Below, piece after piece: positions 19,628 to 30,136 of a DNA stretch of 64,000 bases. Numbering within the stretch: position 1 is the first letter of the stretch; each line of letters begins with the position of its first letter. The notes below the pieces were generated by a model that saw only the letters and a program-made list of their open reading frames with translations, did not search any database and was not told where the DNA came from. The stretch comes from Cellulosimicrobium marinum (GTDB lineage Bacteria; Actinomycetota; Actinomycetes; Actinomycetales; Cellulomonadaceae): contig NZ_JAJBZH010000005.1 of NCBI RefSeq assembly GCF_020551945.1, positions 124,001 through 188,000 on the forward strand. Reading direction: 5' to 3'. The position numbers and the translations under genes were made by a program.

Positions 19628-19711
19628 ATGATCATCGTGTGGATGGTCACGGCCCGGACCACCGACGACGGAGCCGAGGGGACGAGCACGGGGAGTGTGA
19701 TGGGGCGATGA
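19628..19711 (+). CDS. Candidate 27-codon leader peptide overlapping trpC
   Basis: ATG 19628 opens a 27-residue frame that begins MIIVWMV, contains one Trp codon (TGG 19640-19642), and ends with a TGA that overlaps the trpC ATG as ATGA. A 10-codon frame from GTG 19599 ends with a TGA that in turn overlaps ATG 19628. The chained overlaps would couple translation of the leader to trpC. Neither frame has a good ribosome binding site and only one Trp is encoded, so classical attenuation is not shown; chance open frames of this size are common at this GC content. Confidence 0.3.
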   Translation: MIIVWMVTARTTDDGAEGTSTGSVMGR

Positions 19712-20520
19712 CGGTTCTGGACGACATCGTCGCGGGCGTACGCGAGGATCTCGCGGTGCGCCAGGCGGCGACCTCGCTGGACGAGCTGAAGGAGCGCGCG
19801 GCGCGGGTGCCCGGTGCGCTCGAGTGCGTGAGCCGCCTCAAGGCCGAGGACGCCGTGGCGGTCATCGCCGAGGTGAAGCGCTCCAGCCCGAGCAAGGGGG
19901 CGCTGGCGTCGATCGCCGACCCCGCCGAGCTCGCGGGCGAGTACGAGAAGGGCGGCGCGTCCGCGATCTCCGTCCTCACCGAGCAGCGGCGCTTCAACGG
20001 CAGCCTCGCCGACCTCGACGCGGTCCGGGCCCGTGTGGACGTGCCGGTGCTGCGCAAGGACTTCGTCGTCACGCCGTACCAGGTGTGGGAAGCCCGGGCC
20101 CACGGCGCGGACATCGTGCTCCTCATCGTCGCGGCCCTGGAGCAGACCGTGCTCACCTCGCTCGTCGAGCGGGTCCACTCGCTCGGCATGACGGCGCTGG
20201 TCGAGGTGCACACCCTCGACGAGGTGGAGCGCGCGCTCGATGCGGGGGCACGCGTCGTCGGGGTGAACTCGCGCGACCTCAAGACCCTCGACGTCGACCG
20301 GACGACCTTCGCCCGGCTCGCGCCCGCGATCCCCGACGACGTCGTGCGCGTCGCCGAGTCCGGCGTGCGCGGGCCCCACGACGTCATGGACTACGCCCGC
20401 TCCGGTGCGCACGCCGTCCTGGTCGGCGAGGCGCTCGTGACCGACGACGCCCCGCGCGCGTCCGTGGCCGACCTGGTCGCGGCAGGGGCGCACCCGTCGC
20501 TGTGGTCCGTGCGGCCCTGA
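19708..20520 (+). CDS. trpC: Indole-3-glycerol phosphate synthase TrpC
   Basis: TIM-barrel enzyme that closes the indole ring from carboxyphenylamino-deoxyribulose phosphate. 270 aa, single-function form without a fused TrpF. Catalytic lysines and glutamates are in [20 protein letters not shown] and [24 protein letters not shown] and AESGVRG bind the substrate. ATG 19708 was chosen because the conserved [14 protein letters not shown] start begins there and GGGGCG lies just before it. trpB follows after 112 bp that include a run of 19 C. Confidence 0.96.
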   Translation: MTVLDDIVAGVREDLAVRQAATSLDELKERAARVPGALECVSRLKAEDAVAVIAEVKRSSPSKGALASIADPAELAGEYEKGGASAISVLTEQRRFNGSLADLDAVRARVDVPVLRKDFVVTPYQVWEARAHGADIVLLIVAALEQTVLTSLVERVHSLGMTALVEVHTLDEVERALDAGARVVGVNSRDLKTLDVDRTTFARLAPAIPDDVVRVAESGVRGPHDVMDYARSGAHAVLVGEALVTDDAPRASVADLVAAGAHPSLWSVRP

Positions 20521-20561
20521 GGTCCGGCCCGAGCCGCCGACCGCAGGGCCGCGCCCCCGTT

Positions 20562-20580
20562 CCCCCCCCCCCCCCCCCCC
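20562..20580 (+). repeat. Homopolymer run of 19 C between trpC and trpB
   Basis: An uninterrupted run of 19 C bases lies 53 bp before the trpB start. Such a run is rare even in GC-rich genomes and is prone to slippage, both in the cell and in sequencing, so its exact length is uncertain. A second C-rich stretch (GCGCCCCCGTT) directly precedes it. Confidence 0.9.
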
Positions 20581-20632
20581 GCCGCGCCCGCGCCCCGGTC
20601 CCGCCCACCCACCACGCAGGAGGTCCGGCCCC

Positions 20633-21967
20633 GTGCCCGACTCGACACCCCGCCCGCCGGCGCCCGCCGGTGCCGTCCCCGGCTCCGTGCGCGCCGACCT
20701 GACCCGCTCCCTCGCGAACCACGAGGGCCCCTACTACGGCGACTTCGGCGGACGGTTCGTCCCCGAGGCGCTCATCGCCGCGCTCGACGAGCTGGAGACC
20801 GAGTACCGCAAGGCGCTCGACGACCCGGCCTTCGTGGGCGAGCTCGCGCGTCTGCAGCGCGAGTACACGGGGCGGCCGAGCCCGCTGACGGAGGTCCCGC
20901 GCTTCGCCGCCGAGATGGGCGGGGATCCGGGCGCCGTCCGCGTGTTCCTCAAGCGCGAGGACCTCAACCACACGGGGTCCCACAAGATCAACAACGTCCT
21001 CGGCCAGGCGCTCCTCGTCAAGCGCATGGGCAAGACGCGCGTCATCGCCGAGACCGGTGCCGGCCAGCACGGCGTCGCCACCGCCACCGCCGCCGCCCTG
21101 CTGGACCTCGAGTGCGTCGTGTACATGGGCGAGGAGGACACGCGGCGCCAGGCGCTCAACGTCGCCCGGATGCGGCTCCTCGGCGCCGAGGTCGTCCCCG
21201 TGTCGATCGGCCAGCGCACGCTCAAGGACGCGATCAACGAGGCGTTGCGCGACTGGGTCGCGAACGTCGAGTCCACGCACTACCTGCTCGGCACCGTCAC
21301 CGGGCCGCACCCCTTCCCGGAGATGGTGCGCGAGTTCCACCGCGTCATCGGCGAGGAGGCGCGGGCCCAGATCCTCGACCGTGTGGGTCGGCTCCCCGAC
21401 GCCGTCGCCGCGTGCGTGGGCGGCGGGTCGAACGCGCTCGGGATCTTCAACGCCTTCCTCGACGACGACGGCGTGGAGCTGTACGGCTTCGAGGCCGGGG
21501 GCGAGGGCGTGGAGACGGGCCGCCACGCGGCGCGGTTCAGCGGCGGGGCACCCGGGGTGCTGCACGGTGCGCGGTCGTACCTGCTCCAGGACGACGACGG
21601 CCAGACGCTCCCGAGCCACTCCGTCTCGGCGGGGCTCGACTACCCCAGCGTGGGGCCCGCGCACTCGTGGCTCCACGACCTCGGCCGGGCGACGTACCGG
21701 CCGGTGACGGACGACGAGGCGATGGAAGCGTTCCGGCTCCTGTGCCGCACGGAGGGCATCATCCCGGCGATCGAGTCCGCGCACGCGCTCGCCGGGGCGC
21801 TGAAGGTCGGACGGGAGGCCGTCGCGGCCGGACGGACGGACCAGGTCCTGCTCGTGAACCTCTCCGGCCGGGGGGACAAGGACGTCGCGACCGCCGCTCG
21901 GTGGTTCGACCTCGTGGACGACGACGCGATCGCCGAGACGGCGACGGGCACGGAGGGAGAGCTGTGA
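20633..21967 (+). CDS. trpB: Tryptophan synthase beta subunit TrpB
   Basis: PLP enzyme joining indole and serine to form tryptophan in the alpha2beta2 complex. 444 aa. Lys118 in HTGSHKINN forms the Schiff base; [12 protein letters not shown] binds the cofactor and substrate; GGGSNALG is the phosphate loop; the FGGRFVPE N-terminal motif is present. The N-terminus has about 25 extra Pro/Ala-rich residues. GTG 20633 follows CAGGAGG. It overlaps trpA by GTGA, so the two subunits are coupled. The run of 19 C lies just upstream in what would be its leader. Confidence 0.97.
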   Translation: MPDSTPRPPAPAGAVPGSVRADLTRSLANHEGPYYGDFGGRFVPEALIAALDELETEYRKALDDPAFVGELARLQREYTGRPSPLTEVPRFAAEMGGDPGAVRVFLKREDLNHTGSHKINNVLGQALLVKRMGKTRVIAETGAGQHGVATATAAALLDLECVVYMGEEDTRRQALNVARMRLLGAEVVPVSIGQRTLKDAINEALRDWVANVESTHYLLGTVTGPHPFPEMVREFHRVIGEEARAQILDRVGRLPDAVAACVGGGSNALGIFNAFLDDDGVELYGFEAGGEGVETGRHAARFSGGAPGVLHGARSYLLQDDDGQTLPSHSVSAGLDYPSVGPAHSWLHDLGRATYRPVTDDEAMEAFRLLCRTEGIIPAIESAHALAGALKVGREAVAAGRTDQVLLVNLSGRGDKDVATAARWFDLVDDDAIAETATGTEGEL

Positions 21968-22833
21968 ACCACGCGCAGGACGTCGCCGGGACGGCCGGGC
22001 CACCGGCCGCCGTGCGCTCGCGCACCGCGGAGCGGCTGGCCGAGGTGCGGGCCGAGGGGCGTGCCGCGCTCGTCGGCTATCTCCCGGTCGGGTTCCCGAC
22101 GGTCGAGCGGTCGGTCGAGGCCGCGCTCACGCTCGTCGACTCCGGTGTCGACGTGCTCGAGCTCGGCATCCCGTACACGGACCCCGTGATGGACGGGCCC
22201 GTCATCCAGGCCGCGGCGCAGACCGCGATCGACGCAGGGCTGCGCGTGGCCGACGTCCTCGGAGTCGTCGCGGCGGTCGCGGAGCACACCGACGGCCGCG
22301 TGCCGGTGCTCGTCATGACCTACTGGAACCCGGTGCTGCGCTACGGCGTCGACGCGTTCGCGCGCGACCTCGCCGCGGCCGGGGGAGCGGGGCTCATCAC
22401 GCCCGACCTCATCCCCGACGAGGGGCGCGACTGGGTCGAGGCGGCGGACCGCCACGGCCTGGACCGGGTGTTCCTCGTCGCGCCGAGCTCGACGCCCGAG
22501 CGGCTGCGTCTCACGGTGAACGCCTCGCGGGGCTTCGTGTACGCCGCGTCGACCATGGGCGTGACGGGCGAGCGCACGCAGGTGGGCCCGCGCGCGGAGC
22601 AGCTCGTCGCGGACACGCGCGCCGCGGGCGCGTCGTTCGTGTGCGTGGGCCTCGGCGTGTCGACCGCGGAGCAGGCGGCACAGGTCGCCCGGTTCGCCGA
22701 CGGCGTCATCGTCGGCTCGGCGTTCGTGCGCCCGCTGCTCACGGACGCGCCGTGGGGCGAGCGGCTGGCCGCGCTGCGGTCCGTCGCGTCCTCGATCGCG
22801 GCCGGTGTCGCGTCGGGCGAGGTGGTCGCATGA
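21964..22833 (+). CDS. trpA: Tryptophan synthase alpha subunit TrpA
   Basis: TIM-barrel subunit that releases indole from indole-3-glycerol phosphate and channels it to TrpB. 289 aa. The catalytic Glu and Asp are in [39 protein letters not shown] and the phosphate-binding GVSTAEQA and [10 protein letters not shown] blocks are typical. The GTG overlaps the trpB stop and follows a GGAGAG site. lgt begins at its stop (ATGA), so trpB, trpA and lgt form a coupled set. Confidence 0.96.
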   Translation: MNHAQDVAGTAGPPAAVRSRTAERLAEVRAEGRAALVGYLPVGFPTVERSVEAALTLVDSGVDVLELGIPYTDPVMDGPVIQAAAQTAIDAGLRVADVLGVVAAVAEHTDGRVPVLVMTYWNPVLRYGVDAFARDLAAAGGAGLITPDLIPDEGRDWVEAADRHGLDRVFLVAPSSTPERLRLTVNASRGFVYAASTMGVTGERTQVGPRAEQLVADTRAAGASFVCVGLGVSTAEQAAQVARFADGVIVGSAFVRPLLTDAPWGERLAALRSVASSIAAGVASGEVVA

Positions 22834-23840
22834 GCGCCGCCCTCGCCGTCGCGCAGGTCGTGGACGCCGCGGCCGTGCTGCCTGCCGCGATCCCCAGCCC
22901 GCCCCAGCACACGTGGTACCTCGGTCCCTTCCCGGTCCGCGCCTACGCGCTCGCGATCCTCGCGGGGATCGCCGTCGCGCTCTGGCTGACCCGACGACGT
23001 TGGGTCGCCCGCGGCGGGGAGGCGGACGACGTCCTCGAGATCGCGTTCTGGGCGGTGCCGTTCGGCATCGTCGGCGGGCGGATCTACCACGTGTTCTCGA
23101 CGCCGGACCCGTACTGGGGGCCCGACGGCGACCCCGTGCGTGCCCTGTACGTGTGGGAGGGTGGCCTCGGGATCTGGGGCGCGGTCGCGCTCGGCGCGGT
23201 CGGCGCCTACATCGGCTGCCGCCGGCAGAAGGTGAGCTTCCCCGCGTTCGCCGACGCCCTGGCGCCGGGGCTCCTGCTCGCGCAGGCCGTCGGTCGCCTC
23301 GGCAACTGGTTCAACCAGGAGCTGTTCGGCTCGCCGACGACGCTCCCGTGGGGCCTGCGCGTGGACGACAGCGTCGCCGCGGCGGCCGGGTATCCTCCCG
23401 GGACGCTGTTCCACCCCACGTTCCTGTACGAGATGGTCTGGAACATCGGGGCTGCCCTGCTCCTGATCTACGTAGACCGTCGGTTCCGCCTGGGTCATGG
23501 TCGGGTATTCTGGTTGTACGTGTTCGTCTACACGCTCGGTCGGGTGTGGATCGAGATGTTGCGCATCGACGAGGCGGAGCTCGTCCTCGGCCTCCGGCTC
23601 AACGTCTGGACCTCGATCCTCGTCGGTCTTGGTGCGTTGGTAGCGTTTATCGTTGTCGGGCGCCGCCACCCGGGGCGCGAGGAATCGGTGTCCCTCGTGG
23701 AGTCACCCGAGGAGACGACGACCACGGCGTCCGAGGAGCCGGTCGAGGGTTCGACCGACGACGACGACGAGAAGGGCACCTCCGCCGCGGCGGAGGAGTC
23801 CGAGGAGACGGGTGCCGCGCGACCAGACCCAGGTCGCTGA
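22830..23840 (+). CDS. lgt: Prolipoprotein diacylglyceryl transferase Lgt
   Basis: Membrane enzyme that transfers diacylglycerol from phosphatidylglycerol to the lipobox Cys of prolipoproteins, the first step in lipoprotein maturation. 336 aa. The signature GRLGNWFNQELFG and the GGRIYHV and HPTFLYEMVWN blocks are intact, with about seven hydrophobic segments. The last 55 residues form an acidic Glu/Thr/Ser-rich tail, longer than usual and common in actinobacterial Lgt. The part around 23455-23660 uses more A/T-ending codons than its surroundings. A likely client nearby is the FKBP lipoprotein at 10292. Confidence 0.95.
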   Translation: MSAALAVAQVVDAAAVLPAAIPSPPQHTWYLGPFPVRAYALAILAGIAVALWLTRRRWVARGGEADDVLEIAFWAVPFGIVGGRIYHVFSTPDPYWGPDGDPVRALYVWEGGLGIWGAVALGAVGAYIGCRRQKVSFPAFADALAPGLLLAQAVGRLGNWFNQELFGSPTTLPWGLRVDDSVAAAAGYPPGTLFHPTFLYEMVWNIGAALLLIYVDRRFRLGHGRVFWLYVFVYTLGRVWIEMLRIDEAELVLGLRLNVWTSILVGLGALVAFIVVGRRHPGREESVSLVESPEETTTTASEEPVEGSTDDDDEKGTSAAAEESEETGAARPDPGR

Positions 23841-23939
23841 GCCCCTGTCGTTCGACGGCGAATCCGCTGAGCGACCGCTCGGCGGGTTCTGTCATGTCCG
23901 TAGGGCCGAAGACGTCCCGAATCCCCCCAGCTGGAAACA

Positions 23940-23959
23940 GCCCGGCCTCGCGGCCGGGC
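23940..23959 (+). terminator. Hairpin after lgt
   Basis: An 8-bp GC stem (GCCCGGCC / GGCCGGGC) with a 4-nt loop lies between lgt and gltB. There is no T-run, so it could act as a Rho-independent-like actinobacterial terminator or as leader structure for gltB. Confidence 0.5.
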
Positions 23960-23978
23960 GCCTGTGAGGACGGTGTTG

Positions 23979-26900
23979 ATGACCACGCCGCAGCATCGGG
24001 AGACCGGCAGGGCTCGCGCCCTGACCGCCCCTCCCACGGCTCTCGGTCTGTACGACCCCGCCGCCGAGCACGACGCGTGCGGCGTCGCCTTCGTGGCGAC
24101 GCTCCGCGGCACGCCCGGGCGCGACATCGTTGACGCGGGGCTGACCGCCCTGCTCAACCTCGACCACCGCGGCGCCGTCGGCGCCGAGGAGAACAGTGGC
24201 GACGGCGCCGGGATCCTCACGCAGATCCCCGACGCGTTCGTGCGCGACGTGGTCGACGCCGAGCTGCCGCCCGCCGGCCACTACGCCATCGGCATGGCGT
24301 TCCTCCCCCAGGACGGGGAGGCGGCGGCCGCGGCCGCGCGCGGGGTCGAGGCCATCGCGGCCGAGGAGAAGCTCGACGTCCTCGCGTGGCGCGACGTGCC
24401 CGTCACGGCCGACCTCGTCGGACCGTCGGCCCGTGCCTCCATGCCGACGTTCCGGCAGCTCGTCGTCGCCGACCCGGCGCGCGAGCTCTCGGGTCTCGAC
24501 CTGGACCGGCGTGCCTACCGTCTGCGCAAGCGGGCAGAGAACGAGCTGGGCCTGTTCTTCGCGTCGCTGTCCGCACGGACCCTGACGTACAAGGGCATGC
24601 TGACGACGGCGCAGCTCGAGCCGTTCTTCCCGGACCTGTCCGACCCGCGGTACGCGAGCGAGATCGCGCTCGTGCACTCGCGCTTCTCGACGAACACGTT
24701 CCCGTCGTGGCCGCTCGCGCAGCCGTTCCGGATGATCGCGCACAACGGCGAGATCAACACCGTGCGGGGCAACCGCAACTGGATGGCGGCGCGCGAGGGG
24801 ACGCTGGAGAGCGACGCCCTGGGTGACCTCGCCCCGCTGCTGCCCGTCTGCTCCGACGGGTCGAGCGACTCGGCGAGCTTCGACGAAGTGCTCGAGCTGC
24901 TCCACCTGTCGGGGCGGCCGCTGCCGCACGCCGTGCTCATGATGATCCCGGAGGCGTGGGAGAACCACGCCGAGATGGACCCGGACCTCCGCGCGTTCTA
25001 CGAGTACCACGCGACGCTGATGGAGCCCTGGGACGGGCCGGCCTGCCTGAACTTCACCGACGGCACGCTCATCGGTGCCGTGCTCGACCGCAACGGGCTG
25101 CGCCCGGGCCGCTACTGGGTCACCGAGGACGGCCTCGTGGTGCTCGCGAGCGAGGCGGGCGTGCTCGACCTCGACCCGGCGACCATCGTCCGCAAGGGCC
25201 GCCTCGAGCCGGGCCGCATGTTCCTCGTCGACACCGGCCAGGGCCGGATCGTCGAGGACGAGGAGATCAAGGCGCAGCTCGCCGCGAAGCGTCCCTACGC
25301 GCAGTGGGTCGCGGACAACTCGGTCTACCTCGACCAGCTCCCCGAGCGCGAGCACGTGGCGCACAGCCCCGCGTCGGTGCAGCGCCGCCAGCGGGCGTTC
25401 GGGTACACCGAGGAAGAGCTCAAGGTCATCCTCAGCCCCATGGGCAACACCGGGGCGGAGCCCCTGGGCGCCATGGGCACGGACACGCCCGTCGCGGTGC
25501 TCTCGCAGCGCCCGCGCCTGCTGTTCGACTACTTCACCCAGATGTTCGCCCAGGTGACGAACCCGCCGCTCGACGCGATCCGCGAGGAGCTCGTCACCTC
25601 GATCGGCGGCGCGATCGGGCCTGAGCCGAACCTGCTCGTCGACACCCCCGACCACGCGCGCAAGCTCGTGCTGCCGTTCCCGGTGCTCGACAACGACCAG
25701 CTCGCCAAGATCATCCGCGTCGACAAGGACCCGAGCCTCGCCGGGGTGTTCCGCTCCGTGACGGTCAAGGGCCTGTACCGCGTCGCCGGAGGGGGAGAGG
25801 CGCTCCTCGCGCGCCTCGAGGAGATCTTCGCGGAGGTCGACCAGCACGTGGAGGCGGGGGCGAGCTTCATCGTCCTGTCGGACCGCGACTCCGACTCCGA
25901 GCTCGCGCCGATCCCGTCGCTGCTCCTGTCGAGCGCGGTGCACCACCACCTGCTGCGCCGGCACACGCGGACCCAGGTCTCGCTCGTCGTCGAGGCCGGC
26001 GACGTGCGCGAGACCCACCACGTGGCGCTGCTCATCGGGTACGGCGCGGCCGCGGTCAACCCGTACCTCGCCATGGAGACCGTCGAGGACCTCGCCCGGC
26101 GAGGTCACCTCGCGGTCGCCCCGGAGAAGGCCGTCGCGAACCTCATCAAGGCGCTCGGCAAGGGCGTGCTCAAGGTCATGAGCAAGATGGGCATCTCGAC
26201 CATCTCCTCGTACCGCGGTGCGCAGGTGTTCGAGGCCGTCGGGCTCTCGCACGACCTCGTGCGCGACTACTTCGCGGGCACGACCTCCCGGCTCGGCGGT
26301 ATCGGCCTCGACGTCATCGCGGCGGAGGTCGCGGCGCGCCACGCCGAGGCGTACCCGGCGTCGGGCAACCACCAGGCGCACGTGCGCCTCACCACGGGCG
26401 GCGAGTACCAGTGGCGCCGCGACGGCGAGGAGCACCTCTTCGACCCGGAGACCGTGTTCCGCCTGCAGCACTCGACGCGCGAGCGCCGGTTCGACATCTT
26501 CCGCCAGTACACGGGACGCGTCGACGAGCAGTCGTCGCGCCTCATGACGCTGCGCGGTCTCCTCGAGCTGCGCGAGGGCGAGCGCCCTGCCGTGCCGCTC
26601 GACGAGGTCGAGCCGGTGAGCGAGATCGTCAAGCGGTTCAACACCGGCGCGATGTCCTACGGCTCCATCTCGGCCGAGGCGCACGAGACGCTCGCCGTCG
26701 CGATGAACCGCCTCGGCGGACGCTCGAACACGGGAGAGGGCGGCGAGGACCCCGAGCGCCTGTACGACCCCGAGCGGCGCTCCAAGGTCAAGCAGATCGC
26801 CTCGGGCCGCTTCGGCGTCACGAGCGAGTACCTGACGAACGCGGACGACATCCAGATCAAGCTCGCCCAGGGCGCCAAGCCCGGCGAGGGCGGTCAGCTC

Positions 26901-28562
26901 CCCGGGCACAAGGTGTACCCGTGGGTCGCGAAGACCCGGCACTCCACGCCGGGCGTCGGCCTCATCTCGCCGCCGCCGCACCACGACATCTACTCCATCG
27001 AGGACCTCGCGCAGCTCATCCACGACGCGAAGAACGCGAACCCGTCCGCACGCATCCACGTCAAGCTCGTCTCCGAGTTCGGCGTGGGCACGGTCGCGAC
27101 GGGCGTGTCCAAGGCGCACGCGGACGTCGTGCTCATCTCGGGGCACGACGGCGGCACGGGCGCGAGCCCGCTGACCTCGCTCAAGCACGCGGGCACCCCG
27201 TGGGAGATCGGCCTCGCCGAGACCCAGCAGACGCTCGTGCTCAACAACCTGCGCGACCGCATCGTCGTGCAGGTCGACGGTCAGATGAAGACCGGCCGCG
27301 ACGTGGTCGTGGCGGCGCTGCTCGGGGCGGAGGAGTTCGGCTTCGCGACCGCGCCCATGGTGGTCTCGGGCTGCGTCATGATGCGCGTCTGCCACCTCGA
27401 CACCTGTCCCGTCGGCGTCGCGACGCAGAACCCGGAGCTGCGCTCGCGGTTCACCGGCAAGCCCGAGTTCGTCGTGAACTTCTTCGAGTTCATCGCCGAG
27501 GAGGTCCGCGAGTACCTTGCACGCCTGGGCTTCCGGAGCGTCGAGGAGGCCGTCGGCCACGTCGAGATGCTCGACACCCGCCAGGCGGTCGACCACTGGA
27601 AGGCGCAGGGCCTGGACCTCGGTCCGGTCCTCGAGCGTCCCGTCCCCGTCGAGGGCTCGTCCCTGCGCAACACCACGACGCAGGACCACGGCCTCGACAA
27701 GGCGCTGGACAACCAGCTCGTCGCGCTCGCCGCCGACGCCCTGGAGCGACGCGAGCCGGTCCGCATCTCGGTGCCGGTGCGCAACGTCAACCGCACCGTC
27801 GGCACGATGCTCGGCCACGAGGTGACCAAGCGGTACCGCGGCGAGGGCCTGCCCGACGACACGATCGACGTGACCCTCACGGGGTCCGCCGGGCAGTCGT
27901 TCGGCGCGTTCGTGCCGCGCGGCGTCACCCTGCGTCTCTTCGGCGACGCGAACGACTACGTCGGCAAGGGGCTCTCGGGCGGGCGGATCGTCGTGCGCCC
28001 GGACCGCAGCGCCGTCCTCACCGGGTCGAGCAACGTGGTGGCGGGCAACGTCATCGGCTACGGCGCGACGTCGGGCGAGATCTTCCTGCGCGGTCGTGTG
28101 GGCGAGCGCTTCGGCGTGCGCAACTCGGGTGCGACGCTCGTCGTGGAGGGCGTGGGCGACCACGGCTGCGAGTACATGACGGGCGGCACGGTGCTGGTCC
28201 TCGGGCCGACCGGCCGCAACTTCGGCGCCGGCATGTCCGGCGGGACCGCGTACGTCCTGGACCTGCGCGAGGGGGCCGTGAACGGCAGCGCCCTCGCGAC
28301 GGGCGAGCTGGGCCTGGGCCCGCTCGAGGACGCCGAGGTGGAGCTCGTCGAGCAGCTCGTGCGGCGGCACCACGAGGAGACCGGGTCGCCGCTCGCGGCG
28401 GAGCTCCTCGCCGACTTCCCCGCGGCGGCGCGACGCTTCACGCGCGTGCTGCCGACCGACTTCGCGCGCATGCGCTCCGCGCTGGAGAAGGCCGAGTCCT
28501 CGGGTCTCGACCCGGCGGCCCCCGGCGTGTGGGACCAGATTCTGGAGGTGGCCCGTGGCTGA
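23979..28562 (+). CDS. gltB: Glutamate synthase (NADPH) large subunit GltB
   Basis: Takes the amide of glutamine and makes two glutamates from 2-oxoglutarate, together with GltD. 1527 aa. The Ntn glutaminase domain begins after a short propeptide; the nucleophile is the Cys in HDACGVAF. The central and FMN-binding domains follow, with the 3Fe-4S Cys pattern [12 protein letters not shown] (C-x5-C-x4-C). The C-terminal beta-helix GXGXG domain spans about 1260-1500. ATG 23979 has GAGGAC 8 nt upstream and is preferred over GTG 23964. It overlaps gltD by 8 bp. Confidence 0.97.
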   Translation: MTTPQHRETGRARALTAPPTALGLYDPAAEHDACGVAFVATLRGTPGRDIVDAGLTALLNLDHRGAVGAEENSGDGAGILTQIPDAFVRDVVDAELPPAGHYAIGMAFLPQDGEAAAAAARGVEAIAAEEKLDVLAWRDVPVTADLVGPSARASMPTFRQLVVADPARELSGLDLDRRAYRLRKRAENELGLFFASLSARTLTYKGMLTTAQLEPFFPDLSDPRYASEIALVHSRFSTNTFPSWPLAQPFRMIAHNGEINTVRGNRNWMAAREGTLESDALGDLAPLLPVCSDGSSDSASFDEVLELLHLSGRPLPHAVLMMIPEAWENHAEMDPDLRAFYEYHATLMEPWDGPACLNFTDGTLIGAVLDRNGLRPGRYWVTEDGLVVLASEAGVLDLDPATIVRKGRLEPGRMFLVDTGQGRIVEDEEIKAQLAAKRPYAQWVADNSVYLDQLPEREHVAHSPASVQRRQRAFGYTEEELKVILSPMGNTGAEPLGAMGTDTPVAVLSQRPRLLFDYFTQMFAQVTNPPLDAIREELVTSIGGAIGPEPNLLVDTPDHARKLVLPFPVLDNDQLAKIIRVDKDPSLAGVFRSVTVKGLYRVAGGGEALLARLEEIFAEVDQHVEAGASFIVLSDRDSDSELAPIPSLLLSSAVHHHLLRRHTRTQVSLVVEAGDVRETHHVALLIGYGAAAVNPYLAMETVEDLARRGHLAVAPEKAVANLIKALGKGVLKVMSKMGISTISSYRGAQVFEAVGLSHDLVRDYFAGTTSRLGGIGLDVIAAEVAARHAEAYPASGNHQAHVRLTTGGEYQWRRDGEEHLFDPETVFRLQHSTRERRFDIFRQYTGRVDEQSSRLMTLRGLLELREGERPAVPLDEVEPVSEIVKRFNTGAMSYGSISAEAHETLAVAMNRLGGRSNTGEGGEDPERLYDPERRSKVKQIASGRFGVTSEYLTNADDIQIKLAQGAKPGEGGQLPGHKVYPWVAKTRHSTPGVGLISPPPHHDIYSIEDLAQLIHDAKNANPSARIHVKLVSEFGVGTVATGVSKAHADVVLISGHDGGTGASPLTSLKHAGTPWEIGLAETQQTLVLNNLRDRIVVQVDGQMKTGRDVVVAALLGAEEFGFATAPMVVSGCVMMRVCHLDTCPVGVATQNPELRSRFTGKPEFVVNFFEFIAEEVREYLARLGFRSVEEAVGHVEMLDTRQAVDHWKAQGLDLGPVLERPVPVEGSSLRNTTTQDHGLDKALDNQLVALAADALERREPVRISVPVRNVNRTVGTMLGHEVTKRYRGEGLPDDTIDVTLTGSAGQSFGAFVPRGVTLRLFGDANDYVGKGLSGGRIVVRPDRSAVLTGSSNVVAGNVIGYGATSGEIFLRGRVGERFGVRNSGATLVVEGVGDHGCEYMTGGTVLVLGPTGRNFGAGMSGGTAYVLDLREGAVNGSALATGELGLGPLEDAEVELVEQLVRRHHEETGSPLAAELLADFPAAARRFTRVLPTDFARMRSALEKAESSGLDPAAPGVWDQILEVARG

Positions 28563-30021
28563 CCCCCGTGGCTTTCTGAAGGTGCGGGAGCGCGAGCTCC
28601 CGCCGAACCGCCCGGTGGCCGTGCGCCTGCGGGACTGGAAGGACGTGCACGCCCACCTCGAGGACGGCCAGGTCTTCCTCAAAGAGCAGGCGGGCCGCTG
28701 CATGGACTGCGGCATCCCGTTCTGCCACCAGGGCTGCCCGCTCGGCAACCTCATCCCCGAGTGGAACGACCTCGTGTACCGCGAGCAGTGGGCCGAGGCG
28801 ATCGACCGGCTCCACGCGACGAACAACTTCCCGGAGTTCACGGGCCGCGTGTGCCCCGCGCCGTGCGAGTCGAGCTGCGTGCTCGGCATCAACCAGCCCG
28901 CGGTGACCATCAAGAACGTCGAGGTCTCGATCATCGACGAGGCGTTCGCCCGCGGGTACGTGACCCCGCAGGTGCCGCAGCGCCTGACGGGGTGGACGGT
29001 CGCGGTCGTCGGGTCGGGGCCGGCCGGTCTGGCCGCGGCCCAGCAGCTCACCCGTGCCGGGCACACCGTCGCGGTGTACGAGCGGGACGACGCGATCGGC
29101 GGCCTGCTGCGGTACGGCATCCCCGACTTCAAGCTCGAGAAGGTCCACATCGACCGGCGCATCGCCCAGATGGAGGCCGAGGGCACCCGGTTCCGGCCGG
29201 GTGTCGAGATCGGCGTCGACATCACGTGGGACGAGCTGCGCGCTCGGTACGACGCGGTCGTCGTCGCGACGGGCGCCACGGTCCCGCGCGACCTGTCGAT
29301 CCCCGGGCGCGAGCTCGGCGGCATCCACTTCGCGATGGAGTTCCTGCACCAGGCGAACGCCGTCGTCGGCGGCCGCGAGGTCCCCGAGCAGATCACGGCG
29401 GAGGGCAAGCACGTCATCGTCATCGGCGGCGGCGACACCGGCTCGGACTGCCTCGGCACGTCGCTGCGCCAGGGCGCGGCGAGCGTCACGACGCTGGCGA
29501 TCGGCAAGCAGCCGCCGCTGGAGCGAGCGGCGAACCAGCCGTGGCCCACGGACCCGATCCTGTTCGAGGTGTCGTCCTCGCACGAGGAGGGCGGCGAGCG
29601 CGAGTACCTCGCGTCGACCGTGGAGTTCGTCGGCGACGCGTCGGGCACCGTGCGTGCGCTGCGGGTCGCCGAGACCGAGTACCTGCCCGACGGGCGTCGC
29701 GTGCCCCGGGAGGGGACGGAGCGCGAGATCCCCGCGGACCTCGTGCTCGTCGCCATGGGCTTCACCGGGCCCGAGACGGAATCGCTCACCGCGCAGGCCG
29801 GGGCCGGGCTGACGGGCCGTGGGCTCGTCGCGCGGGACGACGACTTCGCGTCGGACCTGCCCGGCGTGTTCGTGGCCGGGGACGCCGGCCGGGGGCAGTC
29901 GCTGATCGTGTGGGCGATCGCCGAGGGACGCGCAGCGGCGGCGTCCGTCGACGCCTACCTGCAGGGAGGGACGGAGCTGCCCGCGCCGGTGCGCGCGAGC
30001 ACGGTGTCCCTGCGCGCCTGA
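28555..30021 (+). CDS. gltD: Glutamate synthase small subunit GltD
   Basis: FAD flavoprotein that passes electrons from NADPH to GltB through iron-sulfur clusters. 488 aa. The N-terminal cluster ligands are in [17 protein letters not shown] and CPAPCESSC. The FAD site is [12 protein letters not shown] and the NADPH site [33 protein letters not shown] is the C-terminal FAD motif. GTG 28555 lies inside the gltB end, with TGGAGG upstream, so the subunits are translationally coupled. Many predicted clients of such oxidoreductases look alike, but the adjacency to gltB settles the assignment. Confidence 0.96.
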   Translation: MADPRGFLKVRERELPPNRPVAVRLRDWKDVHAHLEDGQVFLKEQAGRCMDCGIPFCHQGCPLGNLIPEWNDLVYREQWAEAIDRLHATNNFPEFTGRVCPAPCESSCVLGINQPAVTIKNVEVSIIDEAFARGYVTPQVPQRLTGWTVAVVGSGPAGLAAAQQLTRAGHTVAVYERDDAIGGLLRYGIPDFKLEKVHIDRRIAQMEAEGTRFRPGVEIGVDITWDELRARYDAVVVATGATVPRDLSIPGRELGGIHFAMEFLHQANAVVGGREVPEQITAEGKHVIVIGGGDTGSDCLGTSLRQGAASVTTLAIGKQPPLERAANQPWPTDPILFEVSSSHEEGGEREYLASTVEFVGDASGTVRALRVAETEYLPDGRRVPREGTEREIPADLVLVAMGFTGPETESLTAQAGAGLTGRGLVARDDDFASDLPGVFVAGDAGRGQSLIVWAIAEGRAAAASVDAYLQGGTELPAPVRASTVSLRA

Positions 30022-30029
30022 CGTGCACC

Positions 30030-30055
30030 CCCGACGTCGGATGTCCGGCGTCGGG
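30030..30055 (+). terminator. Hairpin after gltD
   Basis: CCCGACG and CGTCGGG arms separated by 12 nt lie 8 bp after the gltD stop. No T-run follows. It plausibly separates gltBD from pyk. Confidence 0.4.
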
Positions 30056-30136
30056 ACGATGAGCGGGGCATCCTTGGGAGGGGCACCCCGCGACGATGAT
30101 CGGCCCCGGCCGGTCGGAGGACTAGAGGCTGGAGAT

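Noticed and set aside
23892-29789. A 1965-codon open frame on the minus strand opposite gltB/gltD
   Set aside because: It mirrors the codon pattern of two well-supported plus-strand genes and shows only Arg/His/Val/Leu-rich sequence without domains; long antisense frames are expected at this GC content.
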